Shown here piece by piece: positions 7,534 through 13,728 of a stretch of 18,737 nucleotides of DNA. The notes under the pieces were generated by a model, which searched no databases, had not been told where the DNA came from, and saw nothing but the letters and a program-made list of their open reading frames with translations. The stretch is from Pontiellaceae bacterium (GTDB taxonomy: Bacteria; Verrucomicrobiota; Kiritimatiellia; Kiritimatiellales; Tichowtungiaceae): assembly GCA_029934215.1 (NCBI GenBank), contig JAOZMR010000019.1, positions 1 to 18,737 of the forward strand, read 5' to 3'. The translations under genes were made by a program, and so were the position numbers. Each line of letters starts with the position of its first letter. Position 1 is the first letter of the stretch.

Positions 7534-8544
7534 TTATTCAGCGGTTTTAGCAAAAAATCTATCGTACAAAATATCCTTGATCGCATTAGTTCCTTCGCCG
7601 AGACCTGCGGAAATTAATAGTGGATCCAGTCCGGTTTCTTTTTTAAACGTCTCGAGATGCTCCTCTGCCGCCGGCTCATCCATTTTGTTAGCAAGGACAA
7701 TGGATGGACGGTGCGCAAGCTCGGGGTTATAGGTTTCGAGTTCTGCACGCAGATTTTTATAGTCTTCAGCTGGATTGCGTCCGTCTTGTGCCGCCATGTC
7801 TATAACAAATACGAGGAAACGGGAGCGTTCGATATGGCGCAGGAAATGGTGCCCGAGCCCGACACCCTCGGATGCGCCATCGATAAGACCTGGGATATCA
7901 GCAATGCGCAGACGGCTATAGTTAGGGAACATCAAAGTTCCAATGATTGGATTTATGGTCGTAAATGGGTAGGAAGCGACCTTTGGAGTGGCTTCTGTGA
8001 GTTCAGCGAGGAGGGTGGATTTTCCAGCGTTTGGATAGCCAACAAGACCGACGTCCGCCATAAGTTTGAGCTCGATGCGATACGCATTGTCTTCGCCAGG
8101 CGTGCCCTCCTTGCACTGGCTTGGAACCTGATTGATCGAGGACTTGAAGCGTAGATTGCCGAGACCACCATGTCCGCCTTTCGCAATAATGAGCTCTTCG
8201 CCTTCTTCGATGATTTCGCCGATGATCTCTTCCGTCTCTGGATCCTTAACGACGGTTCCGAGAGGAACCTGAAGAATATTATCTTTTCCGTTTCGTCCGT
8301 GCTTATTGTTTCCAGCACCATCGGTGCCATGCTGGGCTTTTCGATGCGGATGAAAATAGAGCGGGAGGAGAGAGTCCTGATTAGGGTCACCGCGAAGAAT
8401 AACGCTTCCACCGTGTCCGCCATCACCCCCGTCGGGTCCACCACGCGGAACATGCTTTTCGCGGCGGAACGCAACAACTCCGTTCCCTCCGTTTCCGGCT
8501 CGGACGTAGATTTTTACGCGATCTTTGAATGCGACAGATTTCAT
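7534..8544 (-). CDS. obg: Obg family GTPase (ObgE/CgtA)
   Basis: Ribosome-associated GTPase acting in late 50S assembly. The N-terminal Obg fold is glycine-rich (RAGNGGNGVVAFRREKHVPRG, then GGPDGGDGG and GGHGGLGNLRFK), followed by the G domain. G1 is GYPNAGKS, G3 is DIPGLI, G4 is NKMD and G5 is SAGLGEG. At 336 residues it is the short form without the extra C-terminal domain seen in some Gram-positives. I chose ATG 8544 (MKSVAFKDRVKIYV). An in-frame TTG at 8550 adds only two residues. No good Shine-Dalgarno sequence precedes either. It follows rplU-rpmA, the common bacterial order, but a strong terminator lies between, so its transcription is by read-through or from an unrecognised promoter in the 62-bp gap. 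Confidence 0.97.
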   Translation of the reverse strand: MKSVAFKDRVKIYVRAGNGGNGVVAFRREKHVPRGGPDGGDGGHGGSVILRGDPNQDSLLPLYFHPHRKAQHGTDGAGNNKHGRNGKDNILQVPLGTVVKDPETEEIIGEIIEEGEELIIAKGGHGGLGNLRFKSSINQVPSQCKEGTPGEDNAYRIELKLMADVGLVGYPNAGKSTLLAELTEATPKVASYPFTTINPIIGTLMFPNYSRLRIADIPGLIDGASEGVGLGHHFLRHIERSRFLVFVIDMAAQDGRNPAEDYKNLRAELETYNPELAHRPSIVLANKMDEPAAEEHLETFKKETGLDPLLISAGLGEGTNAIKDILYDRFFAKTAE

Positions 8545-8609
8545 GGACAAATTGCGGGTTAGTGGGTTTCTGTTATTGCTTGCTCGGCGTAGCGTGCTGT
8601 TTGAAAACT

Positions 8610-8639
8610 AAAAAGGCGGACCGCATATGCGCCCCGCCT
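8610..8639 (-). terminator. Strong rho-independent terminator after rpmA
   Basis: On the minus strand AGGCGG pairs with CCGCCT, with an inner CGCATATGCG palindrome (8622-8631) extending the hairpin, and it is followed by TTTTTAGTTTT. It lies between rpmA and obg and should limit read-through into obg. Confidence 0.85.
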
Positions 8640-8646
8640 CTTCGCG

Positions 8647-8661
8647 TTCCGAACCTTGGAA
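8647..8661. repeat. TTCCAA-N3-TTGGAA palindrome copy (one mismatch)
   Basis: TTCCGA-ACC-TTGGAA lies 3 bases past the rpmA stop codon, between it and the terminator. It is a degenerate copy of the unit seen at 2056 and 3318. Confidence 0.5.
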
Positions 8662-8664
8662 ACG

Positions 8665-8919
8665 TTACGCGGTTTGTGCTTCGCGAATATTAACGCGACG
8701 CCCTTGCTTATCGAACTCAACCGTTCCGTGTTTGAGAGCGAACAAGGTGAAATCTTTTCCCTGCCCACAATTTTCGCCGGCAACGAATTTATTGCCAACC
8801 TGACGAACGATAATACTCCCTGCGGTTACGAGCTGTCCGCCGAAGCGCTTTACGCCACGTCGTTGAGCATTACTGTCGCGTCCGTTACGTGATGAACCTT
8901 GTCCCTTTTTATGTGCCAT
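8665..8919 (-). CDS. rpmA: 50S ribosomal protein L27
   Basis: At 84 residues it is typical of L27. The start MAHKKGQGSSRNGRDSNAQR is the flexible tail that reaches the peptidyl transferase centre, followed by the conserved VKRFGGQLVTAGSIIVRQ and HGTVEF blocks. There is no extra N-terminal peptide of the kind that needs cleavage in Firmicutes. An AGGAG ribosome site lies just before the ATG. It starts 18 bp after rplU and is surely cotranscribed with it. Confidence 0.98.
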   Translation of the reverse strand: MAHKKGQGSSRNGRDSNAQRRGVKRFGGQLVTAGSIIVRQVGNKFVAGENCGQGKDFTLFALKHGTVEFDKQGRRVNIREAQTA

Positions 8920-8937
8920 TGCCCTGCTCCTATTAAA

Positions 8938-9255
8938 TTAAACGCTGATGGATTCAATCTTCAGCTTAGTGAGGCCCTGTCGGTGACCCCGTTTATTACG
9001 ATACCCCTTACGGCGTTTCTTTTTGAACGCATAGATCTTTTTATCGCGAAAGTTAGTAACCACAGTAGCGGTAACCTTTGCGTTTTCGACGATCGGTGCG
9101 CCAATCGTGAGTTCACTACCATCGGAGGTAGCTAAAACCTGGTCGAACTCAACGGTATCCCCTTCCTCGACACCGAGTAGCTCGACATCTAGAACTGTAT
9201 CTTTTTCCACGCGGTACTGTTTGCCGCCGGTTTCTATTACTGCATATGCTTCCAT
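8938..9255 (-). CDS. rplU: 50S ribosomal protein L21
   Basis: At 105 residues it matches L21 from the start MEAYAVIETGGKQYRV through GAPIVENAKVTATVV to the basic AFKKKRRKGYRNKRGHRQ segment that binds 23S rRNA. It is the first gene of rplU-rpmA. A good AGGAA site lies 9 bases before the ATG, and a promoter candidate is about 35 bp upstream. Confidence 0.98.
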   Translation of the reverse strand: MEAYAVIETGGKQYRVEKDTVLDVELLGVEEGDTVEFDQVLATSDGSELTIGAPIVENAKVTATVVTNFRDKKIYAFKKKRRKGYRNKRGHRQGLTKLKIESISV

Positions 9256-9287
9256 AAGAAATTTCCTCGCTAAATCAAAGACGGGAG

Positions 9288-9316
9288 AAACTAGGTTAGA
9301 AGGGCGCTTCTGTCAA
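9288..9316 (-). promoter_or_regulatory. Likely promoter for rplU-rpmA
   Basis: On the minus strand a perfect TTGACA (9316-9311), a 17-base spacer and TAGTTT (9293-9288) lie about 33 bases before the rplU ATG. The -35 element is perfect; the -10 is weak, with three of six consensus bases. Confidence 0.45.
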
Positions 9317-9336
9317 CGCTTGATGGAAAGGTTTTT

Positions 9337-9379
9337 TCAATTCCATGAAATTGACCCGTCGAATTGAAGCCGAAATTGA
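9337..9379. repeat. Cluster of GAAATTGA words upstream of the rplU promoter
   Basis: GAAATTGA occurs at 9347-9354 and 9372-9379, with GAATTGA at 9361-9367. The first copy is the right half of an 18-base imperfect palindrome at 9337-9354 (16 of 18 bases symmetric). It lies just upstream of the rplU -35 element, as an operator could. Confidence 0.4.
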
Positions 9380-9420
9380 TGAAAAATCCAGCAGATTTAC
9401 TTAAGATTGAAGCACGCAAG

Positions 9421-9706
9421 CAAGGCTGGAAGCACTCGTCTACATTTCCAAAACTCCACTCCCCCACCCATTAGGCACCCCTCCCGAGAGGGGATTTACT
9501 GGGCCTGAACTTTTTTACGTTACTTGAGTTCTTGAACCGTTTCCGTGGGTCACTATTTGTGACTATAAAAATTATTTATCGCTTCGCTTTCAGCGCGGTT
9601 CACTCTCTTTTCTAGTTTGTCTTCCCATCTCCATTCGTCGCGCAATTCAACGCTTAATGCGATCGGGCTTTTTGCTTTCTATCGTAAACGAGCGCTTCCA
9701 GCCTCG
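9421..9706. repeat. Imperfect 23-base inverted repeat, arms 9421-9443 and 9684-9706
   Basis: The two arms match at 20 of 23 positions in inverted orientation, with the shared core GGCTGGAAGC. The 240 bp between them include a GC-rich 6-bp stem hairpin at 9478-9493 whose flanks resemble dispersed intergenic repeats of other genomes. This could be a small non-coding mobile element or two copies of a repeat. Confidence 0.45.
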
Positions 9707-9790
9707 TTCTTTGGGCGCAAAGTGCCAGATCTGGAAAATTGTAGCTCGTAAGCACTCGTAATTCTCTTTGCGGCGGGGTACTGTGTGTAA

Positions 9791-10402
9791 ATGAATTTTC
9801 CTGAAACTTTTTATCGGTGGCGCCCGCATCCTTGGCATGGTCTAGATGTTGGTGAAAACTTTCCTGACGTAGTGAACGCTTATATCGAAATGACCCCTTT
9901 CGATGCTGTGAAATACGAGGTAGACAAAACAACGGGGTATCTTCGCGTGGATCGCCCACAATTGACATCATCAATGTCTCCAACTCTTTACGGATTTATC
10001 CCGCGAACTTATTGCGGCGATCGCGTGCAGAAACTTTCTCCATCTTCGAGTCGTGGCGATGGGGATCCGTTGGATATTTGTGTGATCACGGAGCGTCCAA
10101 TCAATCGTGGAGAGGTGATTTTGCGTGCTCGCGTGATTGGTGGTATTCAGATGATTGATGGGGATGAAGCGGATGACAAAATTATTGCAGTGTTGGATGA
10201 GGATCCGTTTTGGGCAGATATTCATAGCATTACCGAGGTCCCGAAAGCCTTGCTGAACCGACTCCGTCACTATTTTGAAACCTATAAATTGACCCCAGGT
10301 TCCAATGAACATGTAGAGGTTTTAAGCATGTATGACGCGGAGGCGGCGAAGGGTGTAATGTGGGCTGCTCAAGATGACTATAAAGAACGCTACGGGGAAT
10401 AG
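9791..10402 (+). CDS. ppa: Inorganic pyrophosphatase, family I
   Basis: Hydrolyses pyrophosphate in the cytoplasm and so drives biosynthetic reactions. Residues of the family I active site are all visible: K41 and E43 in AVKYEVD, R55 in VDR, Y67 in LYGFIP, the signature GDGDPLDICVI with D90, D92 and D95, then D123, D128 and K130 in MIDGDEADDK, and Y165-K166 in HYFETYK. At 203 residues it is longer than E. coli Ppa (176), partly through an N-terminal segment of about 25 residues and an insert after YGFIPRT. It starts a plus-strand unit, 24 bp before the lpxC-like gene. The ribosome site before the ATG is poor. Confidence 0.96.
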   Translation: MNFPETFYRWRPHPWHGLDVGENFPDVVNAYIEMTPFDAVKYEVDKTTGYLRVDRPQLTSSMSPTLYGFIPRTYCGDRVQKLSPSSSRGDGDPLDICVITERPINRGEVILRARVIGGIQMIDGDEADDKIIAVLDEDPFWADIHSITEVPKALLNRLRHYFETYKLTPGSNEHVEVLSMYDAEAAKGVMWAAQDDYKERYGE

Positions 10403-10426
10403 GACGACGCGCTGGAACGAACTATT

Positions 10427-11455
10427 ATGAATATGGAAAAAAAATCGGGACGTCTTTTGGTGGGGGATGTTGAGGTTGTTGCTGCGGCTTATAGAGAGTT
10501 TAATGCGGTGGCGCTTGATCAGAATCTTTTGGATCAGCCGACCCCGCCGCCGCGAACAGAACAACAGACGATTGCAACATCGGTTTCTGTTTCAGGATCT
10601 GGCACGTTCGCCGGGAATTCGACAACAACGATCACGTTTGAGCCGACCGACCGTGAGGGTTGGTGGCTCGACCGAACGGATCTGCCGAATGCCCTGCCGA
10701 TCCGCGTGGCGATTGATAATGTGTGGACGACGGGCTCGGTCGTCAGCAATATCGTTCTGCGAGCGGGCGGTCCACACAACTATGTGCGCATGGTCGAACA
10801 CATTATCGCTCTGCGCATGGGGCTTGATATCGATAATCTGATGATTAAGATCGATTCTGGAGACCCGCCCCTTTTTGATCGAGGAAGTTTGGATTTAACG
10901 GATGCGCTGGAACGCGCAGGACGCAGGACGGTGGATCGCCCCGTTCGATATGTAACCGTGAAAGAGCCAGTCACTCTGGGTTACGCAAATGGTGCATTTC
11001 TGACACTCTCTCCAAACCTTGGAACCCTTCCAAAACTAACCGTAGATGCTGCTGTGAACTTCCCAAACGCAATCGGTCAGCAACGAATCATGTTCCCCGT
11101 GAATGCGACCAATCTGCGAACGGGCGCAGAGGCGCGAACCAATACGTCGTATAGGAAAATGCTGTACTGCAAAACGGCGGGAAAAATCTTTGCGGACATA
11201 CGCAATCTCGGCTACACCGATAAAAATATTTTAATCGCAAAAAAAACGACGTATCACAATCAGCCTAGACTGGTTCGCAACGGGAAATCGCTCGAGCCAG
11301 TTTGGCACCGAGGCGTGCTCGATCTGCTAGCGGCAATTGCGTTGATCCCGGATGCGCGTTTTGTTGGGGAGATCACGTCCTACAAAGCAGGCCACCGCCT
11401 CGACTGCGACCTGATCACCCAGCTTTACCTCAATGATTTACTCACCGAGGTCTAA
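10427..11455 (+). CDS. lpxC: Divergent LpxC-like UDP-3-O-acyl-GlcNAc deacetylase
   Basis: LpxC removes acetate from UDP-3-O-acyl-GlcNAc, the committed step of lipid A synthesis. The family is recognisable: VSGSGTFAGN stands for GxGLHxG, VEHIIALRMGLDIDN (123-137) matches the TVEHLxAALxGLGIDN block with E124 and H125, and ITSYKAGHRLDCDLI (316-330) carries H323. It is unusual at several points. The His of GLHTG is absent. DRGS (151-154) replaces MDGSA. In EPVWHRGVLDLL the metal-ligand His (H294) and Asp (D299) are five residues apart instead of four. At 342 residues it is longer than E. coli LpxC (305), with an extra N-terminus of about 45 residues. Its place between ppa and an LpxL-like gene supports a lipid A role. 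It could also be a paralogue beside a standard LpxC elsewhere. Confidence 0.83.
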   Translation: MNMEKKSGRLLVGDVEVVAAAYREFNAVALDQNLLDQPTPPPRTEQQTIATSVSVSGSGTFAGNSTTTITFEPTDREGWWLDRTDLPNALPIRVAIDNVWTTGSVVSNIVLRAGGPHNYVRMVEHIIALRMGLDIDNLMIKIDSGDPPLFDRGSLDLTDALERAGRRTVDRPVRYVTVKEPVTLGYANGAFLTLSPNLGTLPKLTVDAAVNFPNAIGQQRIMFPVNATNLRTGAEARTNTSYRKMLYCKTAGKIFADIRNLGYTDKNILIAKKTTYHNQPRLVRNGKSLEPVWHRGVLDLLAAIALIPDARFVGEITSYKAGHRLDCDLITQLYLNDLLTEV

Positions 11456-11487
11456 ACGATCGACCCAACGTTCATAAAAACCTCGCA

Positions 11488-12384
11488 ATGAACTCCTTCC
11501 GTGAAAAAACTGAATACGTACTCGCAAAAGGATTCTTCTCCTTTTTAAAATGCTGCCCCGAGCCAGTCATCTACGGAACATGCCGAGGAGTGGCAACCCT
11601 ATTCTACAATCTAGGTTGTGGACGCCGACAGATTACACTGCGAAATCTCAAACTAGCATTCCCAGAAAAAACTCGACGAGAACGTTTGAAAATCGCACGC
11701 ACAGCCTACGATCATTTCGGTCAAATGATCGCGGAATCAGCCATGGTTCTCGCAGGTAAATACAAATATGAGCAATTGATCCGAATGGTTGACGGCGCCG
11801 ACATGCAAAAATTGTTAACGCTAGAAAAGCAAACCGACAAAGGGCTCCTAGCCATCACAGGGCACCTCGGTAACTTTGAATTAATGAGCCATTATACCGG
11901 CACGCAAAGCATCCGCCAAGGGCACGTCGTCGCCCGCAAAGGAACCAACCGACTCATTGACGATCGGATTGTGACTCCCATGCGCGAATCCTTTGGAAAT
12001 CGCGTAATCTACAAAAACAGAGCCCTACCACAAGTGGTCCGCGCTCTGCGAAAAGGAGAACACGTCGGCCTGCTCATCGACATTAAAAGCAGTTCAAAAG
12101 AAGGCACGCCAGTCACCTTCTTCGGAAAAAACACATACGCCGTAAAATCATCGGCCTACCTACAAATCAAACTAGGCGTATCCGTCGTACCCATCACACT
12201 CGTTCGCATCGCACCGAAACGCTACAAACTGATTGTAAGCGAACCCATTCAATGGGAAGACAACGGCAAACCGATTGAAGAACAAATTGCAGCACTCACA
12301 CAACTGCATCAAACCGCCCTTGAAAAACTGATTCGTCAATATCCAGAACAATGGTTATGGATGCACAATCGGTGGCGAACATAA
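11488..12384 (+). CDS. Lipid A biosynthesis acyltransferase (LpxL/HtrB family)
   Basis: A 298-residue member of the late acyltransferases that add secondary acyl chains to Kdo-lipid IVA at the inner membrane. The catalytic H(X4)E motif is in ITGHLGNFE (H126, E131). The family blocks GEHVGLLIDIKSSSKEGTPVTFFGK and the C-terminal PEQWLWMHNRWRT are clear. The N-terminus has the moderately hydrophobic helix typical of the family (residues 10-43). It begins 32 bp after the lpxC-like gene and probably shares its transcript. Acyl-chain specificity cannot be read. Third codon positions favour A and C strongly, unlike ppa just upstream. Confidence 0.92.
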   Translation: MNSFREKTEYVLAKGFFSFLKCCPEPVIYGTCRGVATLFYNLGCGRRQITLRNLKLAFPEKTRRERLKIARTAYDHFGQMIAESAMVLAGKYKYEQLIRMVDGADMQKLLTLEKQTDKGLLAITGHLGNFELMSHYTGTQSIRQGHVVARKGTNRLIDDRIVTPMRESFGNRVIYKNRALPQVVRALRKGEHVGLLIDIKSSSKEGTPVTFFGKNTYAVKSSAYLQIKLGVSVVPITLVRIAPKRYKLIVSEPIQWEDNGKPIEEQIAALTQLHQTALEKLIRQYPEQWLWMHNRWRT

Positions 12385-12491
12385 GAAGGCAAATACCCAC
12401 GAAATGAAAAGTAGAGGGACAATGCTTTTGCAAATCGATGAACTTTGCCGTAAAAAAGAGATACATATTTCACAATCTTGGAGAACGACCT

Positions 12492-13697
12492 ATGAAAGCA
12501 TTATTGTTGACGAATGAGTTTCCGCCCAATGTCTATGGCGGCGCCGGAGTTCATGTTGAATATTTAAGCCGCGAATTATCGCAGCTAATGGATGTCGAAG
12601 TCCGCTGCTTCGGCGAGCAACTCGACGAATCGAAGCCGCTTACAGTGCGTGGCTCAACAGTGGATTCTGCGTCCTTTACCGATGCCGACCCAAGAATCAA
12701 ACCTGTACTCAGTGCTCTAGCTCACAATATCGATTTCAACGTGAAACCGTCTGGCGCCGATGTGGTGCATTGCCATACCTGGTATTCGCACTTCGGCGGT
12801 ATCGCCGCAAAACTCTCTTACGGAATGCCGCTGGTGATCACAGCCCACTCCCTCGAACCGCTTCGTCCATGGAAACGCGAACAGCTCGGCGGGGGATACG
12901 ATTTTTCGAGCTGGATCGAAAAGACGGCTCTTGAAATGGCGGATGCGGTGATCGCTGTCTCCAAAGAAACAAAGGCTGATATTCTGAACCATTTCGATGT
13001 AGACGAGAGCAAGATCGAGATGATCTACAATGGAATCGATACCGAGGAATATCAGTGCGTTGATACACAACGGTGCTTCGAAAAATACGGTATTGATGCA
13101 GATAAACCCTTCGTACTATTTGTCGGACGGATTACTCGACAGAAAGGAATCGTTCATTTAGTCAACGCAATAAAAAACATCGATGAGTGCTGTCAAGTGG
13201 TGCTCTGCGCCGGCGCACCGGATACGCCAGAAATTGCAAAAGAAATGAGCGACGCGGTGGATGTCGCACGTACGCAACGCGACGGAATCATCTGGATCGA
13301 AGAGATGGTCTCGAAAGAAACCGCGATCGAACTCTACTCCAACGCCGCCCTTTTCTGTTGCCCATCGATCTACGAACCCTTCGGGATCATCAACCTCGAA
13401 GCCATGGCATGCGAAACACCCGTCGTCGCTTCCGCCGTCGGTGGAATCAAAGAGGTCGTTGTCCACGGCGAAACAGGCATATTGGTTCCGGTCGAGCAAT
13501 TGAAAGAAGCTCCTTTCGAGCCGGTTGAACCCGAGAAATTCTCAAACGACCTTGCCAACGCAATCAATCATCTAATGGCCGACCCAGCTCTGCGCAAAAA
13601 AATGGCATCCGCCAGCCGCGCACGCGCCGTCGAAACCTTCAGCTGGACTGCAATTGCCGAACAAACCGCCGAGCTTTACCGCAGGTTGAAAAAATAA
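12492..13697 (+). CDS. glgM: GT4 glycosyltransferase, glycogen synthase/maltose-1-phosphate synthase (GlgM type)
   Basis: A 401-residue GT-B enzyme of the actinobacterial 'GlgA' family. The start reads LLTNEFPPNVYGGAGVHVEYLSREL, like mycobacterial GlgM and unlike the classical KTGGL of GT5 GlgA. GRITRQKG (212-219) and EPFGIINLE (EX7E, E295 and E303) form the nucleotide-sugar site. Characterised members join ADP-glucose to glucose-1-phosphate to give maltose-1-phosphate. The glgE gene 31 bp downstream uses exactly this product, which favours GlgM over a plain glycogen synthase. I chose ATG 12492 because a GGAGAA site precedes it by about 8 bases; an upstream ATG at 12438 adds 18 unlikely residues. 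A weak promoter candidate (TTGCAA, 17 bases, TAAAAA) is at 12428-12456 in the 107-bp gap. Confidence 0.92.
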   Translation: MKALLLTNEFPPNVYGGAGVHVEYLSRELSQLMDVEVRCFGEQLDESKPLTVRGSTVDSASFTDADPRIKPVLSALAHNIDFNVKPSGADVVHCHTWYSHFGGIAAKLSYGMPLVITAHSLEPLRPWKREQLGGGYDFSSWIEKTALEMADAVIAVSKETKADILNHFDVDESKIEMIYNGIDTEEYQCVDTQRCFEKYGIDADKPFVLFVGRITRQKGIVHLVNAIKNIDECCQVVLCAGAPDTPEIAKEMSDAVDVARTQRDGIIWIEEMVSKETAIELYSNAALFCCPSIYEPFGIINLEAMACETPVVASAVGGIKEVVVHGETGILVPVEQLKEAPFEPVEPEKFSNDLANAINHLMADPALRKKMASASRARAVETFSWTAIAEQTAELYRRLKK

Positions 13698-13728
13698 ACA
13701 GAGAACTGCGAAAAAAAGGAAAAGAGAT

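Larger units (their letters stand above)
9256..9790. other. Divergent intergenic region rich in repeats
   Basis: A 535-bp gap between rplU (minus) and ppa (plus). It holds the rplU promoter, a cluster of GAAATTGA-type words at 9337-9379, a 23-base imperfect inverted repeat with arms 9421-9443 and 9684-9706, the hairpin CCCCTC-CCGA-GAGGGG at 9478-9493, and the perfect palindrome CCAGATCTGG at 9725-9734. No protein-like frame was found. No clear ppa promoter is visible. Confidence 0.6.

Noticed and set aside
7657..8154. 165-codon plus-strand frame opposite obg
   Set aside because: It is fully antisense to the conserved GTPase domain of Obg and has no motif of its own.
9478..9493. GC-rich hairpin as a transcription terminator
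   Set aside because: It lies between divergent genes, downstream of neither, and has no U-run on either strand, so it is treated as part of a repeat.
9654..9983. Minus-strand frames over the ppa start and upstream gap
   Set aside because: They overlap the clear N-terminus of pyrophosphatase and contain no recognisable domain.
12438..12491. Extended glgM start at 12438
   Set aside because: The extra 18 residues have no counterpart in the family. The GGAGAA site and the conserved MKALLLTNEFPP start point to 12492.
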